Part shown: positions 9,655-21,600 of the stretch, one piece after another
Position numbering within the stretch: position 1 is the stretch's first letter
How the letters are laid out: each line of letters starts with the position of its first letter
Source: Pachypanchax playfairii
Lineage: Eukaryota; Chordata; Actinopteri; Cyprinodontiformes; Aplocheilidae
DNA length: 64,000 nucleotides
Direction of reading: 5' to 3'
Assembly (NCBI GenBank): GCA_006937955.1
Contig: SSNP01000386.1
Location: 62,001-126,000 of the forward strand
Translations under genes and position numbers: made by a program
The notes under the pieces: generated by a model
The model's input: only the letters and a program-made list of their open reading frames with translations
Databases searched by the model: none
What the model was told of the DNA's origin: nothing

Positions 9655-12600
9655 GTGCAGCATCGGATCACGGGACAGGTGATGGCACTAAAAATGAATA
9701 CACTTGCAAGCAACAAGGCGAACATGCTACGAGAAGTGCAGCTTATGAACAGGCTTTGTCATCCCAACATACTCAGGTTGGTTAAAACATAATCTGTAAC
9801 ACTTTCCTGTAACTTTAGATGTTGCTTGCTGCAACACACCTGATTCACATTTTTGAGTCACCTCTTCATCAGACCATAAAGGTGTACACATGATGAATTA
9901 AAGCAGGAACACATCTAAAACATGCAATACTGTGGTCCCTGAGGGCCTAGGTTTGATACCTGTGCTCCGAATGGTGACAGAGTTTACAGTGAGTCAGTGT
10001 TCTGCTCATCTGTTCAGTCAGTTGGTGACCTTCATGTCAATAAACACGTAAGACATTTCCTTTATTGTTATACACCTTAACTCATTCAGTGCCATGAACA
10101 TCTATAGACGTCAAACTGAATCTGAACGCTCAGTGCCATTGACGTCTAGATGTATCTACGGCTTTTATTGGCTTAAATCCTGCAAAGCATTCTGGGGCAG
10201 CTGCTCGCTGAATTTGAACTCATTATAGGCTGTATTTAGTCATATGATCCAGAAGAGGGCAGTGGTGCACTTCTCTGGTGAGATCACCTTTATTTACCGT
10301 GTAACAATGGGTGTGCAGCAGGGGAGGAGCCAGACACTCAGGACGAGACAGACAATGAATGCAGAAGGGAGATTCAGAGCCACAGCTGTGAAGTGATCCG
10401 GTTGTTCAGAGTTATTACAAACTAGTATAGAATTGATGGAATTGAGAAGGTGGTGGAGTTTATTACATGGATAAAATCCCTCCAGCGTATCTACCGGGAA
10501 CAACTATTGTGATGAAGGTGGTGCGGTTTTTGATCCAGCTCGTCATTTTCGGACTTGTGATGTCTTCAGCCTGATGTTGAGGTTCTTCTGGTGATTCTAG
10601 TGAAGCTGAGGTGGATTTATCCGACCAGTATCTCCTGTTAGGATCTTCTAAAGGCAGCAGGGAGCAAAATAAAGAACGATTCACTGCATAAAACACGCGG
10701 TAAGTGTTGATAAACAAAGGAATGGCCATTGGGGGGGAACAAACTGACTAAGCATGTGCACTCACACATGCACATGCGCGCACACGTACACACACACAGT
10801 ATCTGAATCAGAAATTTGCAGCTTTTTTTCTTATATTTTATTCAAACGTTGATATTGTCTATAAATGACTATTTTTAGACATAAAATAAACTATCAAAAG
10901 TACTTTTTTACTGTTGTTTTTGAACTTTCATAGTAGTAAAACATAGTTCAGATGTTGCATGAATCCTTGTAACATGAAATATTTACATCAAAGTCACTGA
11001 TCTGCTTGAAAAACCACTTTACACAAAACGCTCTTTATCTCAGCTTTTAGTCCTGAAACGTGTGGATTTTCACAAAAGTTCCTCTTTTGTACTGCAGATT
11101 ACTAAATAACAGAAAGAGGTAGAAACATTTTTTTTTGCTTTTGAAAGAAGAAAGACTAAATTTTGTGCTGATGGTTTCAGAATTCACAGTCATAGGAGAA
11201 AATATTCTGTGGGCCTTCAAAAATCAGTAAAAATGTTAAATATCTCTGGTACTGAGGGAGATATGAAATCTGAAAGTGGCACTGAATGAGTCAATGGAAA
11301 AGGTAAGGTCAGCCTATTACAGATTTTTTTTCAGACCAAATTTTTTTAATTCTTTTGGTCCTCATAAGGTCTTACAGAATTCCTTTCCACTGTTCTTCAC
11401 TGTGTTGCCTCAGTTTTTTAAAGTTTACAATCATATATATACATAAAAAACGTTTTTTCAGAGTTTTATGTGGAATATTTTAGGTCTACAGATGTTCTTG
11501 CCTTCATGCTGGGTGTAAAAATGTTACAATAACTTCTCTTTCAGTTTTTATCACTTAAACGACGCAGCTCAAGGAAAAATACCCGAGTCTGGAAACCCTA
11601 TCAGTGTGACGTCACATTGATTTTGCTCATTAAAGGTGGTATATGGAAGTCGGAACACAATAACACAGCACAAAGCCTTCAGCCATCTGGGTGCTAGGCT
11701 CATTAACCCCCCCTCCCCGCGGGCTCCGATGCTGAGGTCGACCAATATTCCTCACCAAACCCCCTCTGATCCGAGCAAGACAATAAAATATCAAGAGTTC
11801 AGTTCACTAATCATGCTCTTCAGCCCTGCTGATCACACACTGACTCTGATAAAAGCAGTTCCTACCTGTTTGAAACTCAGTCATCGATTCAGTCTGTGGG
11901 AAAGAGTTCATAGTTGCACTGCAGCTACAAAACTTCCTGCAGTCCCTCTTAAGATCCTCTCTCCTCCTCACACACCATCCTGCACGCCCCACTTATCCAT
12001 TAAAATTTAAAAAAAGCAATAAAATCCTCCGTGGTGTGTCTTCCAGTTGAAAAAGTGGCCCAAAGCGCTCATCCACTTCAGCAGCATATAGCTACGTGTT
12101 AGCTAGCTGCTAATAGCTGCTATTAAAACTTTCCACTCAGAACTTGCTCGTCACATGGTAAACCCCAGAGGAATCACCTACACTGTAAACTCAATTTTTT
12201 TAAGTTCAGCAGAGTTATTAAATTAAAGTTGTTCTGCCAATTTCAACTTAATTTTTGAAGTTTAGCAAACTCACTCTTTTCTGTCAAATTCATTAGTTTT
12301 TTGGTATTTTCATTCCTGAATACTCACTGAAGTGGAGTTAATGAACCTCATTACCATTAAATGAACTCAATGGATTTACTTGTGCACAACATATTTAATG
12401 TTGAAAATCTACTCATATTCAACCTCAAACACTATATATGACAAACTACTGCTCAACTTAAAATTTACACACACACTTGTACACAAATACAAATAAAACT
12501 TCACTGTTACAGTTCAAATAATTTTTATTATTAAACAAACTTGAAACATCTGAATCAAGATCCATGTAACAACATCACAATGTAAATCCAGTGATCTGAC

Positions 12601-15600
12601 ACTGAAATGTATTTCAAACATCAAACTGGTGAGACATTCAGGGCTTTAGAAAAATGTAAAAAGCATTTTCATGTCTTAACATTTTATTGATGAAAAAATA
12701 TAAATAATAATAATAATAATAAACTTTATTTATATAGCACCTTTCACAGACAAAAATCACAAAGTGCTTCACAATTAATTCAATAATCAGCATAAACAGT
12801 AAAAAGATAAAAAGAATAATAATCACACCAAAAGTCCAGTCAACCAAAAGCCCAAATAAAAGTGTCTTCAGCTGCCTTTTAAAAGAATCAACAGTGTCAG
12901 CCTGACGAAGGGGCAAAGGTAGGGCATTCCACAGATTTGGAGCCACGGCCTGAAAGGATCCATCTCCTCTGGTTTTAAAGAGAGTTTTTGGAACCATGAG
13001 GAGGTTCTGGTCGTACAGAACCTGGTCGAGGTTCTGTACAAGTGAAGGAGATCACAAATATATTTTGGAGCCTGCCCATGCACGGCTCTGAAGGTCAAAA
13101 CAAGAATTTTAAAATCAATTCGAAATTTAATGGGGAGCCAGTGCAGAGAAGACAACACTGGCGTGATATGTGACCACCTGCTGGACCCGGTTAAAAGTCT
13201 CGCAGCAGCATTTTGGACTCGCTGAAGACGATCAATAGCATTTTTGTTAAAACATGTAAAAAGAGAATTACAATAATCTAAACGAGAAGAAATAAAAGCA
13301 TGAATCACCAACTCCAAGTCAGTGTTAGATAAAACTGTCTTCAATTTTGCAATATTTCTTAGATGATAAAAACAATTTTTGACCAAAAGTCTTGAATGTT
13401 TGTCCAGAGACAGAGACTGGTCAAACCAAACACCAAGATTTCTGATGCTCGACTGGACAGAAGAGCCCAAAGAACCAAGGTGAAAAACTGTCAACCACCT
13501 TATCAGTCAACCTCGGGAGATCACTCACAATCATTTCATCAGCGATGGCAACAGAAATGTTTTTGGGGCTGAAATGGGTCGTGTTGTCAGTGACCACAAT
13601 AAGGAAACCCACAGGACTGTCAGCAATGTCTGGCTCATCTTCCTGCTGCAAAATACAAACAATCAAATTTAAAATCATTAACAATGTCAGCATCATTTTT
13701 CTAAGTCAGACAGGTGAAGACTCATATTGGTTTCAAATACATAAACAGATTTTAATAAAACAAACTGTTGATTTTTCTTGGGAGGAGGCCTTCAATTACT
13801 CCTTCATGTGCATACCTCATTTTATTATACTGAGAAAATAACCTATTATCCATTTCAACCAGTGTTAATTTTGGCAAGAAATTTGGATTTAGTTTTAGTC
13901 ATAGTCTTTTGACTAAAATTCTTTTCAATTTTAGTCACTAAACTAGGTTTAATTGTAGTCTAATTTTAGTCGACAATCAATTGTAGATTTAGTCGACTAA
14001 AATAAGTATATTTTCTAAAGTATTAATTTAACCCTGTAAGAACCAACTTATTAAAAAATAGCCAGAAAATTCTGATTATTTGGAACTGAGATGTTTATGA
14101 AGCCTTAGAACAAAATTCACAAACGTTTTTTGCTCTATCATGTTATTTATAATAGCTTTTTTGTATCACATTTATTACATTGGCCGTTTTTACGGTTTAA
14201 TTGTAATATAAAAAATGAGTTAATAATAATGCATTCATCCATATAATAATGATGATTTAACCTGAAAAAAAAGGCAAGTGGATCATTTACTGGGAGCGAC
14301 CATGTTAGAAATGATCAAAACTATGTAGCAAATATGATACACGAGGCATTATAGGGTTAACAACTGCATTAAGGACATTTTTTTACCATTCTACACTTCA
14401 TCTGGCGTTTTCTCTGGAGCATCTCAAACAACTACAGAAGCCTCTCCTCACCGCTCAATAAGCCGAGCTCTGATTGGCCCCAGCTGTTAGCTTTTTGACT
14501 GAATCCTCTCTGCATCTTTCTTTTCCTCTGATTGGATTTCGTCGATGTCTATTTTCGTCTCGTCTTTTATTTGTCAACGAAAATCAACATAATTTTGGTC
14601 ATAATAATCGTCTCAAATAGGGCCGTCTATTTTAGTTTCGTTTTCGTCCGCAAAAATATATTCGTGACTAAAATTATGACGAAATATTTTAGTCAACGAA
14701 ATTAACACTGATTTCAACCTAAAAAGAGGCATTAAAAGTATGTGCCCCATACTGCATGTTACACATCATCAAATATGGACATTTCTATAAGTGCACTTAC
14801 ATTCAGGTCTTGAAGAACTTGGAGTCATCCTATCTTAGGTACACCAGAAGTGCACAAATGGCCAGATTATGTCTCCTGTTGACCTCATGCTGTTCCTAGA
14901 TTGACAAAGAAAAAATAAAAATCATTATAAAAATATTTACAAGCATTTCAAGCCTGTTTGACTTACATAATCATAAAATGAACATCAATAATCATTACTG
15001 TGCTCACATTAGCTTAAACTCACATGGTGATCATAAATCCTGTAGACGTCTCAGAATGCGTCTGCTGTCCTGCCTGTCCATGAGGCCTTCTCTCTGTACA
15101 GGTGAGGTCAGGTCATCAGGTCAGGTGTGCATCTGTCAGGTGTAGAATGTATTAACGTATGTTCACACTTGTTATGTGATGGAACTCTGTAAACACCTGC
15201 AAAGATACAAACACATAAATGTATAGAGATTGTCAAATTTTCAACATAATGCACCCATTAAACACTTTAAGCAGCAAAACTAACATTTTTTACCTGTGTG
15301 TAATATAGCTGGGCAGGAAATTAACTTCAGCTGATTACTTAAAAGAATAATCCAAAATTAAAATTAAACACATACTTTCAATTCCTGTAGTGGCAAAACA
15401 CACAGTTTGGTCCTGTGAAAACAAAGAGAAAAATCACATTAAACCATTCAACAAGAATATCATCAAATGCTGCTTTTTAAAACATTTTAAATTAACACAC
15501 TCACCAATACAAACTGCTGCTTTTAGTAAGTCATGCGTTAATGGGTCATTAATTTTCAAAATGAGAAATAAATGTGTATTTCTGCTCCACGATACAGTTA

Positions 15601-18600
15601 AGACCTAATGCAGGTTGAAAGGGAATCCGACATTCCTGCTATAAATCTTGTTGGAAATGGTTTAAAACTCCTGTTTTAGTAGTAATTACCTGTATGGCGT
15701 GTTTTAGAAACAATGCAGTGCCAGCTGTTGTTAAATTATATCATTTTATACCGATACGCTTCTAGTTTGGTCTAGTCAGCACTAGCAGCAGCTTCTAAAG
15801 GTCTAACACGTATTAACTTCAATTAATGTCAGCCTGATGACTTATAGCCGACGTTTTCTTAACTTTTTACTGACTGAACTAAAGCACTTATTAGAAAGAA
15901 CAGCAAAGTTCATTCAAAGTTTATTTTAAAATACAGAAAACGTTTAGCTAACATTAGTGCAACAGGTAACGCCTTATAAAGAACAAAAATAAAAGCAAAG
16001 GAACCATTACAAATCTTTATTAACAGCAATATGAATATGTTTACATTCTCTTGAGTTTTGTAACTTACTCATAGTAACAAAGTGAAAAGTTTTCCTCCGT
16101 TGAATATCCTCTCGGTCGCCAAAGGGTAGCCATTTTTTATTTTGAATTTCGAGCCCGACGCTACGTTACGTACGTCCGCTCACTGAAATGTTTTGAGACG
16201 CAAATGTTCACTCAGAAAAATTGAGTCACATGAAATTAAAAATAACTTAAAAGAGTTATGAGAACTTAAAACTTAAGCATTTTGTTGATTCATTAGCTGG
16301 TTTTGAGTTTAGTGCACAGATTTCTTATGGGTTAGCTGAACTTTTGGGTTTACAGTGTATGGCAAGCAAATAAGGTATATAATCACTACATGTCCCCGGT
16401 GCTTCCAGCTGTTTGACCTGCAGACTCCACAGTACCAGCCTCACTGTGCTGGATTATTTACAGTATTAGGCAACCCAAAATGATTCCCACTGCTCTGCCA
16501 GCTATTGACTGGTAGATGTAAACAAAATGCCAACATCGTACCCGTCAAAATTAAAATTTTATAATATTTTATTTCAAATATAATTTTTAAAGGAAATGCT
16601 GTATTTTCATTCTACAACCCTCTAAACACCCCGTGGAGGTATTATTTTATTAAAAACATTGCTTTTTATGAAAATATTCCATATACCACCTTTAATATTC
16701 ATCAGTTTGTGCAGTTGAGACCGTGCCAGGAAAGTCAGTCAGCTGTTCAGTAGCGAACATGGCGGACCATCAGCATTGTTGTGCTACTGCTCCAGCTGGA
16801 ATTCCTCAATGCCGGAATCTAGATTTGTGGGACAAATTACTTCAATTTATTTTTGGAGAGACTCTCAGAACTTATATATTACTCAGCAGCGGGGTCTGAA
16901 GTGGGCTCTGCTGTTCTGAATGGATTTTATTATATGTTTGTCTGTTAAACTAAGTCACTCCACCCGCTTCTGACCACCTGGAAACAATTTCACACATTTT
17001 ATGCTCTTTTACACTTAAATAGAGACTCTGGAACTGGACAAAGTCTAAAATCTGAGTCGAGCGGCCACCATGTTGCTGAGTGCTCATGAAGCAGGGTTTA
17101 ATGTTTACATGTTGAAGCCACAAGTCAGCCCTGTGGTCTGCTTTGAGGTCTGGGGGCCGGGGCTGGGGCTTCCCACACCCACTGTCAAACAATTTTATGG
17201 AGAAACCTTATGGTCAAAGGGCGCGTCCATGCACGCAGGTGTGCACACAGATATTCACAGACACTCACTGACTTGGGCTGCAGCTGCCACTAGGAATGTT
17301 GTGTGTTAAGCAGTGTCATTATTTGTTTGTGTCCACAATGATATTATCAGTGCCTGGAGGGAAGTTGCGGGATTTAGTATCTTGCCCAAGGATACTTCAA
17401 CGCGTAGCCTCTGCTGAGACTCGGGATCAAACTCCGCTCTCCCAATTGGAGGAGGACCTCCTTCCTGATATGACTACAGCCTCCCTGGGGCAGTTGTGAG
17501 TCTAATAGATATAAACAAGATATTTGTCATTTTGATATTTGATATTGCCACTTTAAAATCTTTATCAATTTAAATGCAATCAAAGGGGAAGAGCTACAGG
17601 ATTAAATGACATTTTACTGGTGAGTTGTGTTATTTTTAGAACAGGTCTGCGAGAGTGGTCCATGGGTCCATGGGTCACCAGGTTGGCGAGTCCTGGTCTC
17701 ATACCTGCGCTTGTATTAATCTCATTTTGAACCCAATAAAGACAATTGGAATACTTTTTTGTTGATACATAACACTTTGAAATCTTGAAAGTCTGTTTGT
17801 TGTCTGCTTGATCTCTGCTCAACGTCCGCTTGCATCAGTTTTTCTTTTTCAGAAATAAAGCAACGTTCAGTAGCATTACTCTTAAATCAGTCTGTACTTA
17901 TTGATGTACACATATATACTGTATACATGACAAATGCAGTCTTCACTTTGCAGACTATAATGATTCAAAGCTGATTAGTTGAAATTAAAAATTTGCTCTG
18001 GAGGAAAACATCTTGTTTTGCTCTGTGGTCTTTTTACACAGCTGCATTGCTTTTTAGGAACACAGGGGGGCGCCAGAGTCAAGCCATTCGAGTTAGTACC
18101 TGTGGTGGTTTCACAGGTGCATGCTGGGTGCAGGCTGCAGTGGTGTTAAGTGGTGGCTCATGACCTGCAGATGCTCATCCCATTTCTTGCTGTCTCCTCA
18201 GGTTTCTTGGAGTCTGTGTGCATGAAGGCCAGCTCCACGCTCTGACTGAGGTACAGGTGGACCTCTTCTATGTTCATCATGCTGATTACTGTACTTCGTG
18301 GGCGGCTGTGGTTCAGTGGTTAGAGCGGTTGTCCTCCAATCTGAAGGTTGTTGGATCGATCCCGGCTTCCACCGCCACATGTCGAAGTGTCCTTGGGCAA
18401 GACACTGAACCCCATGTTGCCCCCCGATCTGCGTATCGGGATGTGTGAGTGTTAGCCCCTACCCTCGCCCGGTTTACATATCGGGTTGCGTGAATGGGTG
18501 AATGTAAAACCTTGTAGTGTGAAAGCGCTTTGAGTGGTCTGAATGACTAGAAAAGTGCTATACAAATACAGGACATTTACCATTTCTGCTTCCTTTCTTC

Positions 18601-21600
18601 TGCTCCATTCAAACATACAGGTTTACTAATAGGAAATCCACTAATGATCCAAATAAATAAACAATCTACTGTTAAAGGAAAAGAAAGCTGATTGGTGATC
18701 AGCGTGAGTTTGGATGGAGTTATTATAGATCTATTGTTTTCTGGATCATGTTTGTCTCATTGGGTTAATCTGATACATAATTAAAGGGTTTAATTTATCA
18801 CTCAGAATACAGAGAAGCGCCTGTGAACTGAAGCTGCGGTCTTTTAAATTTCCATGTTAGTTCAAAACATAGTGAATGTGGCTAATGATTCAGCTCCGGT
18901 GTGCATGGACCTAAACCCTGTTCTGTCTCTGTAGTACATTAACGGAGGGAACCTGGAGCAGCTGTTGGACAGCGACCTGTACCTATCTTGGTGTGTGAGG
19001 ATAAGTCTGTCTCTGGACATCGCTCGAGGGCTTCAGTATCTCCACAGCAAGGGCATCTTTCACAGAGACCTCACTTCCAAGGTAAGAGGATTCAAAACTC
19101 TCAAGAAGTAGTGATGACTGTGAAGGGAGCAGGATTTATGAAGGATACAGTGTATGTGTGCAGGATTTAACCCTGTAAGACCCAACTTATAAAAAAAATA
19201 GCCAGAAAATTCTGATTATTTGGAACTGAGATGTTTACGAAGCCTTAGAACAAAATTCACAAACGTTTTTTGCTGTATCATGTTATTTATAATAGATTTT
19301 TTGTATCACATTTATTACATTGGCCATTTTTACGGTTTAATTGTAATATAAAAAATGAGTTAATAATAATACATTCATCCATATAATAATGATGATTTAA
19401 CCTGAAAAAAAAGGCAAGTGGATCATTTACTGGGAGCAACCATGTTAGAAATGATCAAAACTATGTAGCAAATATGATACAAGGGACATTATAGGGTTAA
19501 CTGTGTACTGTAAAACGTTCTCAGAGTAATTATACTAGAGAAAAACCTCTTTCTAATTGTGCGTTTCCACCGGCCACTTTGTCAACGTCAAGCAACGCTG
19601 ATAACGCTCCAAATTTGACGTTCAAAGTTGAAGCTCATAAAACGCCTGCCAGTCAGAGCGCATAGGCGTTAAAGCTCATAAAGCCTGACCGAAAGAGAGC
19701 CTGAAGGCGGGGCTTCCTTTGTTATCGGATGTCATGTATGTCATGTCTGCGGCGCTTTGTGAGCATTATGAGCGGCAACTTTTCAAGCTTTTCTAGCGTT
19801 TCAGGCGTTGACGCTTGAAAAGCTAGAAAAGGTCAAAGTTCAGCTAGCTGAACTTTTGACGTTGATAACGCTCTTGAAGCGGCATGTCAACCAATCAGAG
19901 CGTCTCATCGTAGTGACGTAAGACGTCACAGCACGTAGCCAGAAAGAAGCTGGATCAGCCAAAATGGAAGATAAATTAACCTCATCCAAACGCTCCTGGA
20001 GCAAATGGTTAAACTCCTCAAACTCAGAACGCATCTGAAGAATGGGGTGTATCCACAAACGGTGCTGATGCACCCGACGTCGACGTTGTCTAGATCTATG
20101 AAGTAAATAAATCCAAGCCACTGTCTCAATATGATCCGCCATAGCTCCGAACATCCGATAACAAAGGAAGCCCCGCCTTCGCGCTCTTTCGGTCAGGCTT
20201 TACGAGCTTTAACGCCTATGCGCTCTGACTGGCAGGCGTTATGAGCTTCAACTTCAAACGTCAAATTTGGAGCGTTATCAGTGTTGCTTGACGTTGACAA
20301 AGTGGCCGGTGTGAACGCACCATAAGTTTTTGCATCTGCAAGTTCACTTGTTTCCTGGATTAGTGTTAAAGAGTGGAACTGTGGTTCAGGGTCTTGTTAG
20401 GTCTGGGTTAAACTGTTAAGACTGAGAGACATGTTGAGGACATGAGCTGCTGAAAGCTCTTTGCCTAGTAGTAACACGTTAACTCTGATCTAGTCCTGTA
20501 TAGTTCATTGGGGTTTGTCTGGCCCCCAGGGGCCCGTCAGGGATCGCTGCTCAGAGGTGACAGTAGATTCTGTTTCTTGTTTTCAGAACTGTCTGGTTCG
20601 CTGTGAGAATGGAGCGTTCACTGCAGTGGTGGGAGACTTTGGGCTGGCAGAGAAGATCCCTGATTACAGGTAAGAGGGAAACCCACAGACCTCACTGTGT
20701 TTAAACCTCTAGCTTCTGGTTCTGGTTCTGGTTCTGCTCAGCACTGCACACATTGTAAGACAGGTAAACCTGAAGTGTTAACTTGTGATGGAGCCCCTGA
20801 CTTGTCTGTTTTTCAGTGAGGGCATGGAGAAGAAGCCCCTGGCCATCGTGGGCTCTCCGTACTGGATGGCCCCTGAAGTTCTCAGAGGAGAGCTGTATAA
20901 TGAGAAGGTACACGACCTCGTGCAGCTGGAGCTCAGGACTCCTTTAGCACTCCAGCATTACTGTGTTACACACCCTGGATAAAACCCCTGTTGTTTCTTC
21001 ACTTTCACCCTAAACCAGCAGACATAGTAAAGGTTCCCCTCTCAGCTGCCAGCAGCTGTTTAAAGCAGTACTAAATACCTTTTACAACTTTAATCTACAG
21101 TTATGAAACTTGTCCAAGTGGAAACTAACCGCAAGACATGTTCAACTTCATATTAGACACTCTGATGGTTTTACAATAGACTAAATAACTTCAGTAATTC
21201 AGGTCGCAGCAGGAAGTGGTGTTCTGGTGATTTATGCTGCCCTGATGAAAAATACCTCCATAGTACAAATTAACAACTTATTTCATAACAAGATGTTATT
21301 AGAAGTTTATACAGTATTCTTCTTTATGGTGAGTGTTTCCTGTTAATTATTTAAACATATTTTTATGATCCTTCCCTGATATTTTCTATATAAAAGCCCT
21401 CTGGGTCCTTATCGGTTATTGTTGGGTCCTTCTCCTCTGGGTGTGTCCAAACATTTGCCTGTCGCTCTGACAATGTAAAGAAAGTAAAAATAACATCATA
21501 TTTAGTGTTTCTGTCCTGGGAGAATTTATTTGATAGATAAAATGTATTTATGGAAAAATATAGAAACAAAAATAAACAATAATTCTTTTAATAAAGTCAA

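Larger units (their letters stand above)
12181..16357. mobile_element. CACTA/EnSpm-like transposon, about 4.18 kb, defective
   Basis: Starts CACTGTAAAC and ends GTTTACAGTG, flanked by TA on each side (12179-12180 and 16358-16359). Copy A proves the empty target. Sub-terminal regions repeat AACTTAA-type words, usual for this group. The interior holds a LINE fragment, one exon-like coding remnant (13490-13645) and a nested hAT element. No transposase core was found. Superfamily is inferred from the CACT ends and short duplication. Confidence 0.65.
11630..16695 (-). mobile_element. TTAA-type repeat, copy B, carrying a nested CACTA-like insert
   Basis: Left end TTAAAGGTGGTATATGG and right end CCATATACCACCTTTAA form inverted termini at TTAA. 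About 890 bp belong to this element; 12181-16357 is a later insert. The parts flanking the insert align, as reverse complement, with the continuous copy A at 5216-5915, which shows the uninterrupted CCTATGGCAAGC site. Confidence 0.8.

Noticed and set aside
18299..18372. A functional tRNA gene
   Set aside because: A and B boxes are present, but the sequence does not fold into a full cloverleaf by eye and is followed by a SINE body found at two other places.
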